This document shows positions 10,602-19,080 of a DNA stretch of 64,000 nucleotides, one piece after another (the stretch's first letter is position 1; every line of letters starts with the position of its first letter). The notes below the pieces were generated by a model that saw only the letters and a program-made list of their open reading frames with translations, was not told the DNA's origin and made no database searches. The stretch is from positions 1,278,713 to 1,342,712 of the forward strand of contig NZ_SMFQ01000002.1 in the NCBI RefSeq assembly GCF_004339015.1. The letters are read 5' to 3'. Position numbers and translations under genes: made by a program. Source of the DNA: Cocleimonas flava. Its GTDB lineage: Bacteria; Pseudomonadota; Gammaproteobacteria; Thiotrichales; Thiotrichaceae.

Positions 10602-12134
10602 ATGGATAAGAAATCAGAAACAACTAATCAAATAATAGAAAAGATCCTCACTGCAAGAGTCTATGATGTAGCCATTGAGACCCCACTTGATGCTGCAAAG
10701 TCTTTATCAAAACGTATTGATAATAAAGTCTTTCTAAAACGAGAAGATCTACAGCCAGTATTTTCTTTTAAGTTACGTGGCGCGTTTAATCGCATGTTTC
10801 ACCTATCTGATGAAGAGAAGCAACGAGGTGTTGTTGCAGCATCTGCGGGTAATCACGCACAAGGTGTGGCTATATCCGGCGCTAAATTAGGGATTAAATC
10901 TACCATCGTAATGCCTAAAATTACGCCGGATATCAAAGTGAAAGGCGTTGAGTCCCACGGTGGCATCGCTGTTTTACACGGTAATACCTTTGATGATGCC
11001 TATGCGCATGCTATGGAGCTTTGCAAAAAAGAAGGTATGACCTTTATTCATCCTTTTGATGATTTAGATGTTATCGCTGGTCAAGGCACCATAGGTATGG
11101 AGCTGTTACGCCAACACCCTGATCCTATTGATGCCATTTTCGTCTGTGTCGGTGGCGGTGGTCTAATTTCAGGGATTGCGAGTTACATAAAGTACCTTAG
11201 CCCTTCTACGAAAATCATCGGCGTAGAGCACGAAGAGGCGCCAAGTATGACGCGCGCTATAGAAAAAGGTGAGCGAGTGCTTCTCGATAGTATTGGCACA
11301 TTTGCTGATGGTGCCGCAGTGCGACAGGCTGGTGAGAAAACATTTGAGATCGCGCGTGACCTGGTTGATGAAATGATTCTGGTGAGCACCGACGAGACGT
11401 GTGCAGCGATTAAGGATGTTTTTGAAGATACCCGTACCTTATTAGAACCTGCTGGCGCATTGGGCGTTGCAGGGCTTAAGAAATATGTTGCTCAAAGCAA
11501 CATTAAAGACAAACAACTAATAGCCATTAGCAGTGGCGCAAATATCAATTTTGATCGTCTGCGCCATGTCGCCGAACGCGCTGAGCTGGGTGAGAAAAGA
11601 GAAGCCATATTTGCCGTGACTATTCCAGAACGTCCAAATAGTTTTAGGGATTTCTGTAGCGCTTTAGGTGATAGAAGTATTACCGAGTTTAATTACCGCT
11701 ATTCCGATACCGCAGATGCTCAGGTCTTTACAGGTGTAAAGATTTCAGAAGGGGATAAAGAGAAGTCTCTGATCATGGAGACCTTGGAACAGAAAGGTTA
11801 TAAAGTTCTCGATCTAAGTGATAATGAAGTCGCTAAAGTCCATCTACGTTTTATGGTAGGTGGTCATGCCCAAGGTATTAAAGACGAAGTATTGTATCGC
11901 TTTAGTTTTCCAGAACGTCCAGGGGCTTTATTGCACTTTTTAACCAGTATGGGTGGAATCTGGAATATCAGTTTATTCCATTATCGAAATCACGGTTCTG
12001 ACTTCGGTCGTGTGCTTACAGGTATTCAAGTTCCAGTGGATGAAAGAGAAAAATTCTGTGAATTCCTCAAAGACCTGGGATATGAGCATTGGGAAGAGAC
12101 AAATAACCCTGCATATCAAAGCTTTTTGCGTTAA
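10602..12134 (+). CDS. ilvA: Threonine deaminase, biosynthetic
   Basis: 510 residues from the ATG chosen here; an upstream TTG would add twelve residues not typical of the family. Converts threonine to 2-oxobutanoate, the first step of isoleucine synthesis. PLP-binding motif FSFKLRGAFNRM (about residue 52-63), then SAGNHAQGVA and the glycine loop VGGGGLISGIA. Two C-terminal ACT-like domains (FAVTIPERPNSFRDFC and YRFSFPERPGALLHFL) give isoleucine feedback, so this is the long biosynthetic form. No attenuator was seen upstream. Confidence 0.95.
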   Translation: MDKKSETTNQIIEKILTARVYDVAIETPLDAAKSLSKRIDNKVFLKREDLQPVFSFKLRGAFNRMFHLSDEEKQRGVVAASAGNHAQGVAISGAKLGIKSTIVMPKITPDIKVKGVESHGGIAVLHGNTFDDAYAHAMELCKKEGMTFIHPFDDLDVIAGQGTIGMELLRQHPDPIDAIFVCVGGGGLISGIASYIKYLSPSTKIIGVEHEEAPSMTRAIEKGERVLLDSIGTFADGAAVRQAGEKTFEIARDLVDEMILVSTDETCAAIKDVFEDTRTLLEPAGALGVAGLKKYVAQSNIKDKQLIAISSGANINFDRLRHVAERAELGEKREAIFAVTIPERPNSFRDFCSALGDRSITEFNYRYSDTADAQVFTGVKISEGDKEKSLIMETLEQKGYKVLDLSDNEVAKVHLRFMVGGHAQGIKDEVLYRFSFPERPGALLHFLTSMGGIWNISLFHYRNHGSDFGRVLTGIQVPVDEREKFCEFLKDLGYEHWEETNNPAYQSFLR

Positions 12135-12312
12135 TTTTGATGTGATTTTAGTTAAATATGCAAATAATGCTGAATTAGATCAGATTAAGCTTGATGCAGT
12201 CAGCATGTTTCGCTAAAATCACTCGCCTTTCGACTCTCCAGTACTTTAGTTTCTTGTTTTAAAGTATCTATTAAGAGAGTCTTTGTAATTATAAGAATTT
12301 TGGAGATTTATC

Positions 12313-12549
12313 ATGGCTAAAGTTTGCCAGGTAACAGGAAAGCGTCCGGTTTCGGGAAATAATGTTTCTCATGCGCACAATAAAACCAAGCGTCGTTTTT
12401 TACCTAACTTACACTCTCACCGTTTTTGGGTTGAATCTGAAAACCGTTTCGTTAAGTTGCGTTTAACGGCAAAAGGAATGCGTATCATCGATAAGAATGG
12501 TATTGATTCTGTTTTAGCTGATATCCGTGCTCGCGGCGAAAAAGTTTAA
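12313..12549 (+). CDS. rpmB: Ribosomal protein L28 (bL28)
   Basis: 78 residues of the large-subunit protein bL28: [24 protein letters not shown], then [17 protein letters not shown] and [15 protein letters not shown]. It has the Cys-less family form except for one Cys at residue 5. First gene of the rpmB-rpmG operon, 52 bases before rpmG. The 178-base upstream gap contains the promoter. Confidence 0.97.
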   Translation: MAKVCQVTGKRPVSGNNVSHAHNKTKRRFLPNLHSHRFWVESENRFVKLRLTAKGMRIIDKNGIDSVLADIRARGEKV

Positions 12550-12601
12550 TCCAAGACTGAATATAGTCTTAAACTGTATATAGTCTTAAAGGAGAATAAT
12601 C

Positions 12602-12757
12602 ATGCGTGATAAAATCAAATTAGTTTCAACTGCTGGTACTGGTTACTTCTATACCACTACTAAGAACAAACGTACTATGACTGAGAAATTAGTTATGAAG
12701 AAGTACGACCCTAAGGTTCGTAAGCACGTTGAATTTAAAGAAGCTAAGATCAAGTAA
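12602..12757 (+). CDS. rpmG: Ribosomal protein L33 (bL33)
   Basis: 51-residue bL33. Translation begins [20 protein letters not shown] and ends [18 protein letters not shown], matching the family along its whole length. It is the zinc-free form, as the CxxC pairs are absent. AAGGAG lies seven bases before the ATG. It is the usual partner of rpmB and is followed by a strong terminator. Confidence 0.96.
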   Translation: MRDKIKLVSTAGTGYFYTTTKNKRTMTEKLVMKKYDPKVRKHVEFKEAKIK

Positions 12758-12787
12758 TTAGATCGTTAAGCTCTTTATAAAGAACAG

Positions 12788-12814
12788 AAAAAGCCCGGTT
12801 AGCCGGGCTTTTTT
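12788..12814 (+). terminator. Terminator of rpmB-rpmG
   Basis: Stem AGCCCGG / CCGGGCT with a short TTA loop, preceded by A and followed by a run of six T. It is bidirectional in form. Confidence 0.9.
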
Positions 12815-12922
12815 GTGCCTGTTAATCTATTAATAATTGATCTTGAGTGATTGCAATTCTGTTTCCTAATCCTTTAAAAGCGATATAAATCAACGCATAA
12901 AGTAGCCAATAGATTAATTTAC

Positions 12923-12954
12923 AAAGCCACCCCCCGGCTTTGAGGGCTTTTTTT
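12923..12954 (-). repeat. Variant copy of the G6 repeat
   Basis: Read on the minus strand it is an A run, then GCCCTC, AAAG, CC in place of TA, GGGGGG and TGGC. It lies between the convergent rpmG and cmpX-like genes. On the plus strand it ends in a seven-T run after GGGC, so it could act as a weak second terminator. Confidence 0.75.
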
Positions 12955-13056
12955 ATAAGGTCTTATGATTGTTCATCATTTACACATCCATTACCCACAA
13001 ACAAGTAGCACGAGAGCTACTTGTTTGATTGCCTAATTGTTTCTTAGCTAATGAAG

Positions 13057-13902
13057 CTAATGAGAAATTTTTACGATTGATTTGTACAAAGTAGAATTTG
13101 GGATAGAAACCGTCTCATTGTCCGAAAGCTCGATAATCGTATTCAAGGTACTCACTTCCTGAATGTTGCCTTTAACATCGTCAATTTCTACGTGCTCACC
13201 CGGTTTGAAATGTTCTCGTGCATAAATGCCTGAGAGTAAATTGTGGGCGACTTCTCTTGCCCCGAACCCCACTGAAAAGGCTAGTGCGAGCATAATGCCG
13301 CTAACAACGATCATGATAATGCTATGCAGTAGCTTTGTTTCTATTTCTAACTGCTCAAGCGCGACTAAAACAATCACAGTCACCATGATGCCGTAGATTA
13401 AATTGCCCAAAGACTTGGCGGAATCGGAACCTATGGTAGAGGGCTTATCAATAATTGAGCGGCGCAGGAATTGTGCGAACATAATTCCGAAGATGACAAT
13501 AACCAGCGCAGTAATGATTTTAGGTAAAAAGCTGATAACACCTTTGAAAAGGTTAACCAATTCGGTCAAGCCCAGTGTGTTCGCCGCGGGAACCAGAAAT
13601 ATAAACAATACCAGCCAAAATATAATTTTTCCGGCGAGTAGAGAAGGTCGTCTCGCGAGCCCTGCATCTTGCATGACATCGGAAACTCCTGCATTTCTAC
13701 TCATCCGATCTATGCCAATTTTCCGGAATAATGAGCTACCAATCTTTTTAAGAATGAAGGCAATGATTAAACCAACAAGTAAAATTACTACTGCGCCTAA
13801 AAGGTTAGGTAAAAAAGCAATCAGATCAGCCCACTGACTATTAAGATTTTCTACGACAGTGGTTTTGAGTTTGCTTATATCAAGCAGTGCATCTGTATCC
13901 AT
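13057..13902 (-). CDS. CmpX-like small MscS-family membrane protein
   Basis: 281 residues. N-terminal TM segment LLGAVVILLVGLIIAFILKKIG, further helices around residues 90-200, and an MscS-type pore and beta region: GFGAREVAHNLLSGIYAREHFKPGEHVEIDDVKGNIQEVSTLNTII. It has the short form with conserved TM-helix repeats seen in Pseudomonas CmpX rather than the full MscS C-terminal domain. It is the last gene of an ECF sigma operon, as in the Pseudomonas sigX-cmpX-cfrX locus. Likely role is sensing or relieving membrane tension linked to the sigma factor. Family strong, CmpX equivalence by synteny. Confidence 0.82.
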   Translation of the reverse strand: MDTDALLDISKLKTTVVENLNSQWADLIAFLPNLLGAVVILLVGLIIAFILKKIGSSLFRKIGIDRMSRNAGVSDVMQDAGLARRPSLLAGKIIFWLVLFIFLVPAANTLGLTELVNLFKGVISFLPKIITALVIVIFGIMFAQFLRRSIIDKPSTIGSDSAKSLGNLIYGIMVTVIVLVALEQLEIETKLLHSIIMIVVSGIMLALAFSVGFGAREVAHNLLSGIYAREHFKPGEHVEIDDVKGNIQEVSTLNTIIELSDNETVSIPNSTLYKSIVKISH

Positions 13903-13950
13903 TGAGAATAGTTCCGTTTTATTTAATAGATAAGGTAAGAGTGTTTGCTC

Positions 13951-14175
13951 TTAAGTTCTACTGGTTAAAAGTTTTAAAAATAATGACAGCATCGAAATCA
14001 TGGCGAATATGGTATTGCTCGTTAAGATCAGTACATCGCGTAAAGCAACTTCATGCAGGCTTCGTTGCAGAATAGATCTTATTCGTGACTTTGCAGGTAC
14101 TTTTGATTTTCTTTTACTCTGCAAGAACAGGTCTTTTATTAATAATTCCAGTTCTTTGTTTTCTTCTTGCGTCAT
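13951..14175 (-). CDS. Small single-pass membrane protein between ECF sigma and MscS genes
   Basis: 74 residues: a charged cytosolic N-terminal part with many Lys/Arg (KSKVPAKSRIRS) and one predicted membrane helix near the C-terminus (VLILTSNTIFAMISMLSLFLKLL). It lies 48 bases after the sigma gene and 48 bases before the CmpX-like gene, all on one strand. By position it corresponds to the small cfrX gene of Pseudomonas; a role as an anti-sigma or modulator is only inference. No recognised domain. Confidence 0.7.
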   Translation of the reverse strand: MTQEENKELELLIKDLFLQSKRKSKVPAKSRIRSILQRSLHEVALRDVLILTSNTIFAMISMLSLFLKLLTSRT

Positions 14176-14223
14176 TGTCGTTGCTTCATTTAAGTTGAAT
14201 AAGTTATATAGCGCTTCACACTG

Positions 14224-14805
14224 CTACAAACAGAATTTTTCGTAGAGGCCTTTGAATTTTTCCAAAGCCCGATAAAACCCCATTTTCGTTGCGCTAAGTT
14301 TTTTCCCGATGATTTCAGCAATATCGTCAATCGGTAATTCACTGGTGAAACGTAACAGGATCATATCTCGTTCTTCCGCTTTCATTTTGTGAATGACTTC
14401 CTGGATACATTTTTTCTCATCAAGTGTTTCTGCATCTTTGCTGTTGTCTTCATTCTCATCTTGATATTCATCTTCTGCATGTTCGTTGCCATATTCGTAA
14501 CGCTGATTGTGTAGCTGTTTTTTAGCTAACAAGGTTTTGCAATGGTTGATGGCAATACTAAATATCCATGTTGTAAACGTTGAGCGGTTATCAAAAGATT
14601 GAAGCGCATGGAAAACCTTCATAAAGACTTCCTGAGTAGCGTCTTCAGCATCACTTTCAGCAGATAAATAACGCTTACACAGATAAAACACTTTTTTCTG
14701 GTAGCGTTTAACAAGTTCCTCAAAACCCGAAGGGATATAGGGTAGTTGTTCTTTGCAGAGAGCGATCAGTTCATCTTCGCCTAGTAAATTCAGTTCTGTT
14801 TTCAT
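14224..14805 (-). CDS. ECF-type RNA polymerase sigma factor, SigX-like
   Basis: 193 residues. Sigma region 2 is visible as FEELVKRYQKKVFYLCKRYLSAESDAEDATQEVFMKVFHAL with the SFDNRSTFTTWIFSIAINHC motif, then an acidic linker (DEYQDENEDNSKDAE), and region 4 as MKAEERDMILLRFTSELPIDDIAEIIGKKLSATKMGFYRALEKF. Synteny with a small protein, a CmpX-like channel and a divergent outer-membrane protein suggests the SigX envelope-stress type. A TGACTTT-N12-TAAGTCT promoter just upstream is also present before the barrel gene, suggesting autoregulation. Confidence 0.88.
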   Translation of the reverse strand: MKTELNLLGEDELIALCKEQLPYIPSGFEELVKRYQKKVFYLCKRYLSAESDAEDATQEVFMKVFHALQSFDNRSTFTTWIFSIAINHCKTLLAKKQLHNQRYEYGNEHAEDEYQDENEDNSKDAETLDEKKCIQEVIHKMKAEERDMILLRFTSELPIDDIAEIIGKKLSATKMGFYRALEKFKGLYEKFCL

Positions 14806-14820
14806 GGTTTAACAGTATTG

Positions 14821-14846
14821 AGACTTAGTCAGTGGATGAAAAGTCA
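14821..14846 (-). promoter_or_regulatory. Predicted ECF sigma promoter before the sigX-like gene
   Basis: Minus strand reads TGACTTT, 12 bases, TAAGTCT. The identical two blocks with identical spacing occur before the outer-membrane barrel gene. The start codon is only 16 bases from the downstream block, so the leader would be very short. Assignment rests on the match between the two sites. Confidence 0.6.
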
Positions 14847-15080
14847 CAAAAATATCTTCTCTTATACGGTGATTCTGGCTTTTTCTCTTTTTAGCAAAAA
14901 CAGAAAAGTCTAATTATTGTGTTAAAGGGATTAATTATTGTTGGGTTTCTCGTGGGTTCAGTAAGTAATTGGCTTGCTTAAATAACGTTGCAACAGCCAT
15001 GTAAATAGGCGTTTAACAGAACACTTATGACTGATTGTATCGATTTGTTTGCTTATTTGTTATTTTTTTAATTATTTTTG

Positions 15081-15106
15081 TGACTTTCTGAAATGTGCCT
15101 AAGTCT
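15081..15106 (+). promoter_or_regulatory. Predicted ECF sigma promoter before the barrel gene
   Basis: TGACTTT, 12 bases, TAAGTCT, matching the site before the divergent sigma gene; the expected -10 part continues as TCTAA. The leader to the ATG at 15193 is about 80 bases and has small hairpins (CCGAT/ATCGG and CTCTTT/AAAGAG). The rest of the 387-base divergent region holds a second AAGTCTAATTATTG at 14906, identical over 14 bases to 15101-15114, and no gene. Confidence 0.6.
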
Positions 15107-15192
15107 AATTATTGAATCCGATAATTTATCGGTAATTTTAAAAGCTCTTTTAGGAAAGAGTTAAGTGACTTTAATAACAAAGGTATTACTCC

Positions 15193-16365
15193 ATGAAAAA
15201 ACAAAATGTACTAACTGCTGCTGTAATGATGGCTTTCTCAGGAACAGCATTTGCTGAGCCTTTAATTACTGACTACAAAGAAGCAACTTCTGCGTATGAA
15301 GATGCTTATGTGTCTGGTAACTTTAACTCAAACGATGGTAATCAGGATCAGGCTAGCTATAACCTGGACCTAACATTGGACTACGAGAAAGTATTCAGCT
15401 CTCCAAACCGTAACACTAAAATCGACTTTTTGGGCACAGGCTCTTCTGCTAAAGGCGGAAATGATGGCGATAAGAGCTCAAGCACTTATCAGGCATTAGG
15501 TTCAGCAACAGTAGATAACTACTTCACACCGAATAGCAATGCAGGTTTTTGGTATGGTAAAGGCGAAGTTGGCGTTCAAAAAGATCAGGAAGACCCGTTC
15601 ACAAAAGCAACAGCAGGTATCGGTTATGGCCGTGTTGTTAACGTAACGCCAATGGCTTATGCAATCAGAATCATGCAAAAACTTCGTGAAGATGGATTTT
15701 TGAAAGCTGACCCTAGCAATGATATTTACCAGCAAGTTGCAGTAATTGTAGATAAAGAGTCTGAGTACAAGTCTAAGTACGGCCTTAAAGATTATAAGCA
15801 ATACTGGTTACAGGATATTCAGAAAGTTATTGAGACTTCTGGAATGGTTAAAGGCGACTTTAATGCAAGAGCCGTTGTTCAGACTTACGACGTATTAGAA
15901 AACGAGCGTGTTTCTACACGTAAAAACGGTTGGTTAGTGCGTGCAGGTGTTGGTGCGGTATTAAGTAACTACGACGGTTCAGATGGAAAACCAGCGTTGG
16001 AAGTGGGTGCTGAATACCACAGACCAATTAACAACAAGACACAGTTCTCAAATGAAGCGATTGCAACAGCTACATTAGATGATGATGACAACGGTTATAA
16101 CTTCAATAACGCGATGAGTTTAACCTACGAATTGTCTGACTTGATCGATTGGGAAAACAAATGGACGTTAGCGTATGCAACATCTGACGATACAGATGAT
16201 GTTACAACGAACACATTAAGTTCTGCGTTTTACTACAGCCTAACTAACCAACTTGATTTTGGTGTAGAGGGCAAGTTAACCAAGCTTGATGACAGCATTT
16301 CTAATAATGGCAATGACGACGTTGATAAGAGTTTAACAATGGGTGTTAAGTACCGTTTGAAGTAA
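15193..16365 (+). CDS. Outer-membrane beta-barrel protein
   Basis: 390 residues with a clear signal peptide (MKKQNVLTAAVMMAFSGTAFA). The mature protein has alternating, acidic and Asn-rich strands such as YNLDLTLDYEKVF, WLVRAGVGAVLSNYDG, ALEVGAEYHRPI, SAFYYSLTNQLDFGVEGKL and ends SLTMGVKYRLK, typical of an outer-membrane barrel. A less barrel-like middle part (about residues 150-230) may be periplasmic. I do not recognise a named family. Its ECF-type promoter suggests it is the envelope-stress target, in the place oprF has in the Pseudomonas locus. Confidence 0.75.
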   Translation: MKKQNVLTAAVMMAFSGTAFAEPLITDYKEATSAYEDAYVSGNFNSNDGNQDQASYNLDLTLDYEKVFSSPNRNTKIDFLGTGSSAKGGNDGDKSSSTYQALGSATVDNYFTPNSNAGFWYGKGEVGVQKDQEDPFTKATAGIGYGRVVNVTPMAYAIRIMQKLREDGFLKADPSNDIYQQVAVIVDKESEYKSKYGLKDYKQYWLQDIQKVIETSGMVKGDFNARAVVQTYDVLENERVSTRKNGWLVRAGVGAVLSNYDGSDGKPALEVGAEYHRPINNKTQFSNEAIATATLDDDDNGYNFNNAMSLTYELSDLIDWENKWTLAYATSDDTDDVTTNTLSSAFYYSLTNQLDFGVEGKLTKLDDSISNNGNDDVDKSLTMGVKYRLK

Positions 16366-16381
16366 TAGTTGGCAGTAGTAC

Positions 16382-16437
16382 CGTCAGGTGAATCTTCCTA
16401 AATGCCTGACGTTTTGGGGGTTATTTGTTTAGCCCCC
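16382..16437 (+). terminator. Double hairpin after the barrel gene
   Basis: First stem GTCAGG / CCTGAC followed by GTTTT, then second stem GGGGGTT / AGCCCCC. Both lie within 75 bases of the stop codon and probably end or stabilise the transcript. Confidence 0.65.
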
Positions 16438-16498
16438 ACTTTATTTTGGTAGGTTGAAATCCCGAAAGTTTCAATCACTAAAAGTGATTTAAAATCAC

Positions 16499-16528
16499 AA
16501 AAAAGCCCGGTTTATCCGGGCTTTTTTT
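16499..16528. terminator. Bidirectional terminator in the convergent gap
   Basis: Stem AAAAGCCCGG / CCGGGCTTTT with a TTTAT-type loop, A run before and T run after. It separates the barrel gene from the convergent MscK-like gene. Confidence 0.85.
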
Positions 16529-16630
16529 ATGCATAAAGTTTGTAGTAACTTTTCAGCAATAATAAAAAACGCCTAGTTCTGCGTGAATTCTATTTTCGTT
16601 TTCAAATAACAAACACGAAATATCGCTCAT

Positions 16631-16643
16631 AAGTAGGGGGGTG
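16631..16643 (+). repeat. G6 repeat, exact core
   Basis: Exact AAGTAGGGGGGTG in the convergent gap, 32 bases after which the MscK-like gene ends. It lacks the A run and C-rich left half of most copies, so no hairpin forms here. Confidence 0.85.
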
Positions 16644-16674
16644 CCAAAATTGCTATGGATGAATCAATCAATAA

Positions 16675-18972
16675 TCAACTAGACTCAGACTCATCTTTAG
16701 TTTCATTTTGCATGTGTACCACTCGCTGAGGGAATGGTATTTCAATACCTTCTTTTCTAAATGCTCTATCAATACTCAGATTTATATCACTGTGAATCAG
16801 TAAGCGCTCATCAACGTTTCTTACATAACAACGAAGCTCGAAGTTTAATGAACTGTCCCCAAATTCTAAAAATAAAGCACGAACACGATAGTCAGGTTGA
16901 TCAGCAATGACGTCAGGATGCTCGGCAGCGATATTTTTTAAAATCTCGATGACCTTATCAACATCCGATCCGTAAGCGACACCCACAGGAGCTACCAGAC
17001 GTCCCACGTTATTGGTCAGCATCCAGTTTGTTACTTGATTGGAGATCAGTTCTGAATTGGGTACAATCACATCTGCACGGTTGAAGGTTTGTATGGTTGT
17101 GGAGCGAATGCTGATATCTCTGACATAGCCTTCGGTGCTACCTACTACAACCCAATCACCACGACGAATAGGGCGTTCAAATAGAAGTATTAAACCAGAC
17201 ACAAAGTTGTTAACGATATTTTGTAAGCCGAAACCAATACCAACAGATAACGCACCAGCGATTATCGCTATATTTTGAAAGTTGACACCTAATATGAATA
17301 GTGCCCAGATGATTGCCACTGCAACACCCACATAACCGACTAAAGTCTGGGTTGCTTCTTTAGCGCCTCGGCTTAAGTTACTGTGCTTTAACCAGCTAGT
17401 AACCAGATTGTTTTTAATAAAAGGCAAAATACCCAGAGCGATTATCAGAACGACTAAAGCGTAAACGATATTGAGTAAGTCAAAGTTCATTGACCCGATT
17501 GAAATACCAGATTTCAAAGTGGTTAATAAAGAGGATATACGTTGCTGTGAACTCCCCCAGATATACATTAAGGCAGAAACGCTGGCGAACAGAACAGCGA
17601 AGAAAAATAAGATTCGTAACCAGATCACACCCGGAAACGCTTTATCTTCTTCAATGCTCATTACCGTGCGTAGTTTCTTCTGCCAGGGAAGTTTGCCTTG
17701 ATCCAGGCTGTCAAATAATTCGCTACTGATACGCAGCAAAGTAAAGGCGAAGACAAACACAACCGCTGATAACAATGTTCCTAAATACAGAAGGCTGGCA
17801 AAATTACGATAGCCTAATAAAGCAGCAAATACCGCAATGAACATCGTCCCGATGGGGATAAGTAATGCAGGCGTGTAAGAGCGTTTAATAGATATATTGC
17901 GAATCGCTAACCAGATTAAACAAATAATACTGAACGCACCCAGCGTTAAGGCAGAGAGCCAGATTAAATAAAGCGTAATTGAATTGGAAAAACGACCGAC
18001 TGCAGGGTCGTTGAGCAATATCAGCATTCCACTAAATATGATCGTGCCCCATACAAATAATAAGATGGTGCTTCTTGAAAGTATGGGAGTAGAGGAGAAT
18101 GGTTTTTCAGGAAATAACAGGCCGCGTATGACGGCAAAAGTTAAAATCAGTACAAATAACATCCTGATAAATTGAATCAAAGCAGATTGCGATGTGGATT
18201 GCGAATACAGATAAATGAGGATGAAAAGTGTGGTTATCAGTGCAGGTGAGGTGCGCCTGATTCCCCTTATTACCGCCAACATGGTTGGGCTAGAAAAATG
18301 AGCTGTAGTGGCCTTCTTGGGTTTTGCATTACGGCGCCATAACAGGCCGAGTAAAATCCCTACAATCAGAAGCAGTAGTAATGGCCAGCTAAGAGCCTGG
18401 TAAGTTTTTTCAGTTAACGGTTTAATGACGGCGAGTTCTTTTTCTCCCGTTAATTCATTTAAGGTACCTATTTTTTTAACTGCAGCCCAAATCGAAATTT
18501 CCTTGCTGAGGAGTTGTTTTTTAAGCAGGTTTAGCCTGAGTTCTGAAGAGGCGTCACTGATTTCTTTGAGTTGTATTTTTAACAGACTACAGCGTTTTAA
18601 TTCGTTATCGGCTGCCTGGGATTGTTTTTCGAGTTCTTGACGCTTAACTTTGATATCAAATTCATCAGTGGTTTGACCATCGCCCAGTAGCTTTAAATTA
18701 TCTTTAAGGCTTGTTGTTAGGGTTGTATTAGTAGTGATGCATTCATCGAGCTTCAGTTCTAGTTCGGTGAATGCTTTTTGTTGCTCATCAATATCCTGAA
18801 CGCTTAGCTTATTTAACTCATCCGCTGCCTTTAACGCATTAAATTGAGTGTTGATCTTGTCGAACATTTTTTGCAGGTCGACTTCATTTTTGGATTCTGC
18901 AAATAAGGTAAATGAAGTCGCCAATAGCAAAGAAACTATTATGGAAAGAAATAAGCGTTGAAAGTTGCGCAA
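16675..18972 (-). CDS. Large MscS/MscK-type mechanosensitive channel
   Basis: 765 residues. Signal peptide to about residue 25, a coiled-coil periplasmic region to about 190 (many Lys/Glu/Leu heptads), roughly ten membrane helices, then an MscS core with VGIGFGLQNIVNNFVSGLILLFERPIRRGDWVVVGSTEGYVRDISIRSTTIQTFNRADVIVPNS and a cytosolic alpha/beta end. This architecture is that of MscK (KefA) or related large channels, which open on membrane tension to release solutes. It is shorter than the roughly 1100-residue E. coli MscK. Stands alone on the minus strand. Confidence 0.88.
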   Translation of the reverse strand: MRNFQRLFLSIIVSLLLATSFTLFAESKNEVDLQKMFDKINTQFNALKAADELNKLSVQDIDEQQKAFTELELKLDECITTNTTLTTSLKDNLKLLGDGQTTDEFDIKVKRQELEKQSQAADNELKRCSLLKIQLKEISDASSELRLNLLKKQLLSKEISIWAAVKKIGTLNELTGEKELAVIKPLTEKTYQALSWPLLLLLIVGILLGLLWRRNAKPKKATTAHFSSPTMLAVIRGIRRTSPALITTLFILIYLYSQSTSQSALIQFIRMLFVLILTFAVIRGLLFPEKPFSSTPILSRSTILLFVWGTIIFSGMLILLNDPAVGRFSNSITLYLIWLSALTLGAFSIICLIWLAIRNISIKRSYTPALLIPIGTMFIAVFAALLGYRNFASLLYLGTLLSAVVFVFAFTLLRISSELFDSLDQGKLPWQKKLRTVMSIEEDKAFPGVIWLRILFFFAVLFASVSALMYIWGSSQQRISSLLTTLKSGISIGSMNFDLLNIVYALVVLIIALGILPFIKNNLVTSWLKHSNLSRGAKEATQTLVGYVGVAVAIIWALFILGVNFQNIAIIAGALSVGIGFGLQNIVNNFVSGLILLFERPIRRGDWVVVGSTEGYVRDISIRSTTIQTFNRADVIVPNSELISNQVTNWMLTNNVGRLVAPVGVAYGSDVDKVIEILKNIAAEHPDVIADQPDYRVRALFLEFGDSSLNFELRCYVRNVDERLLIHSDINLSIDRAFRKEGIEIPFPQRVVHMQNETKDESESS

Positions 18973-19080
18973 TGCAGTAACCCTAATATTTATTAAAAAG
19001 TAATAATTGAAACGTATTAAAAATGATCATAGTGCCAGATCATTATGGCTAAAGTATGAAAACAGTGTGAAAAATCAGCA

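Noticed and set aside
13403..13837. Plus-strand frame of 144 codons inside the CmpX-like gene
   Set aside because: Antisense shadow of a clear membrane-channel gene with low-complexity composition.
16415..16437. AAAGTGGGGGCTAA on the minus strand as another repeat copy
   Set aside because: It has five G and no TG end, and is explained as one arm of the hairpin after the barrel gene.
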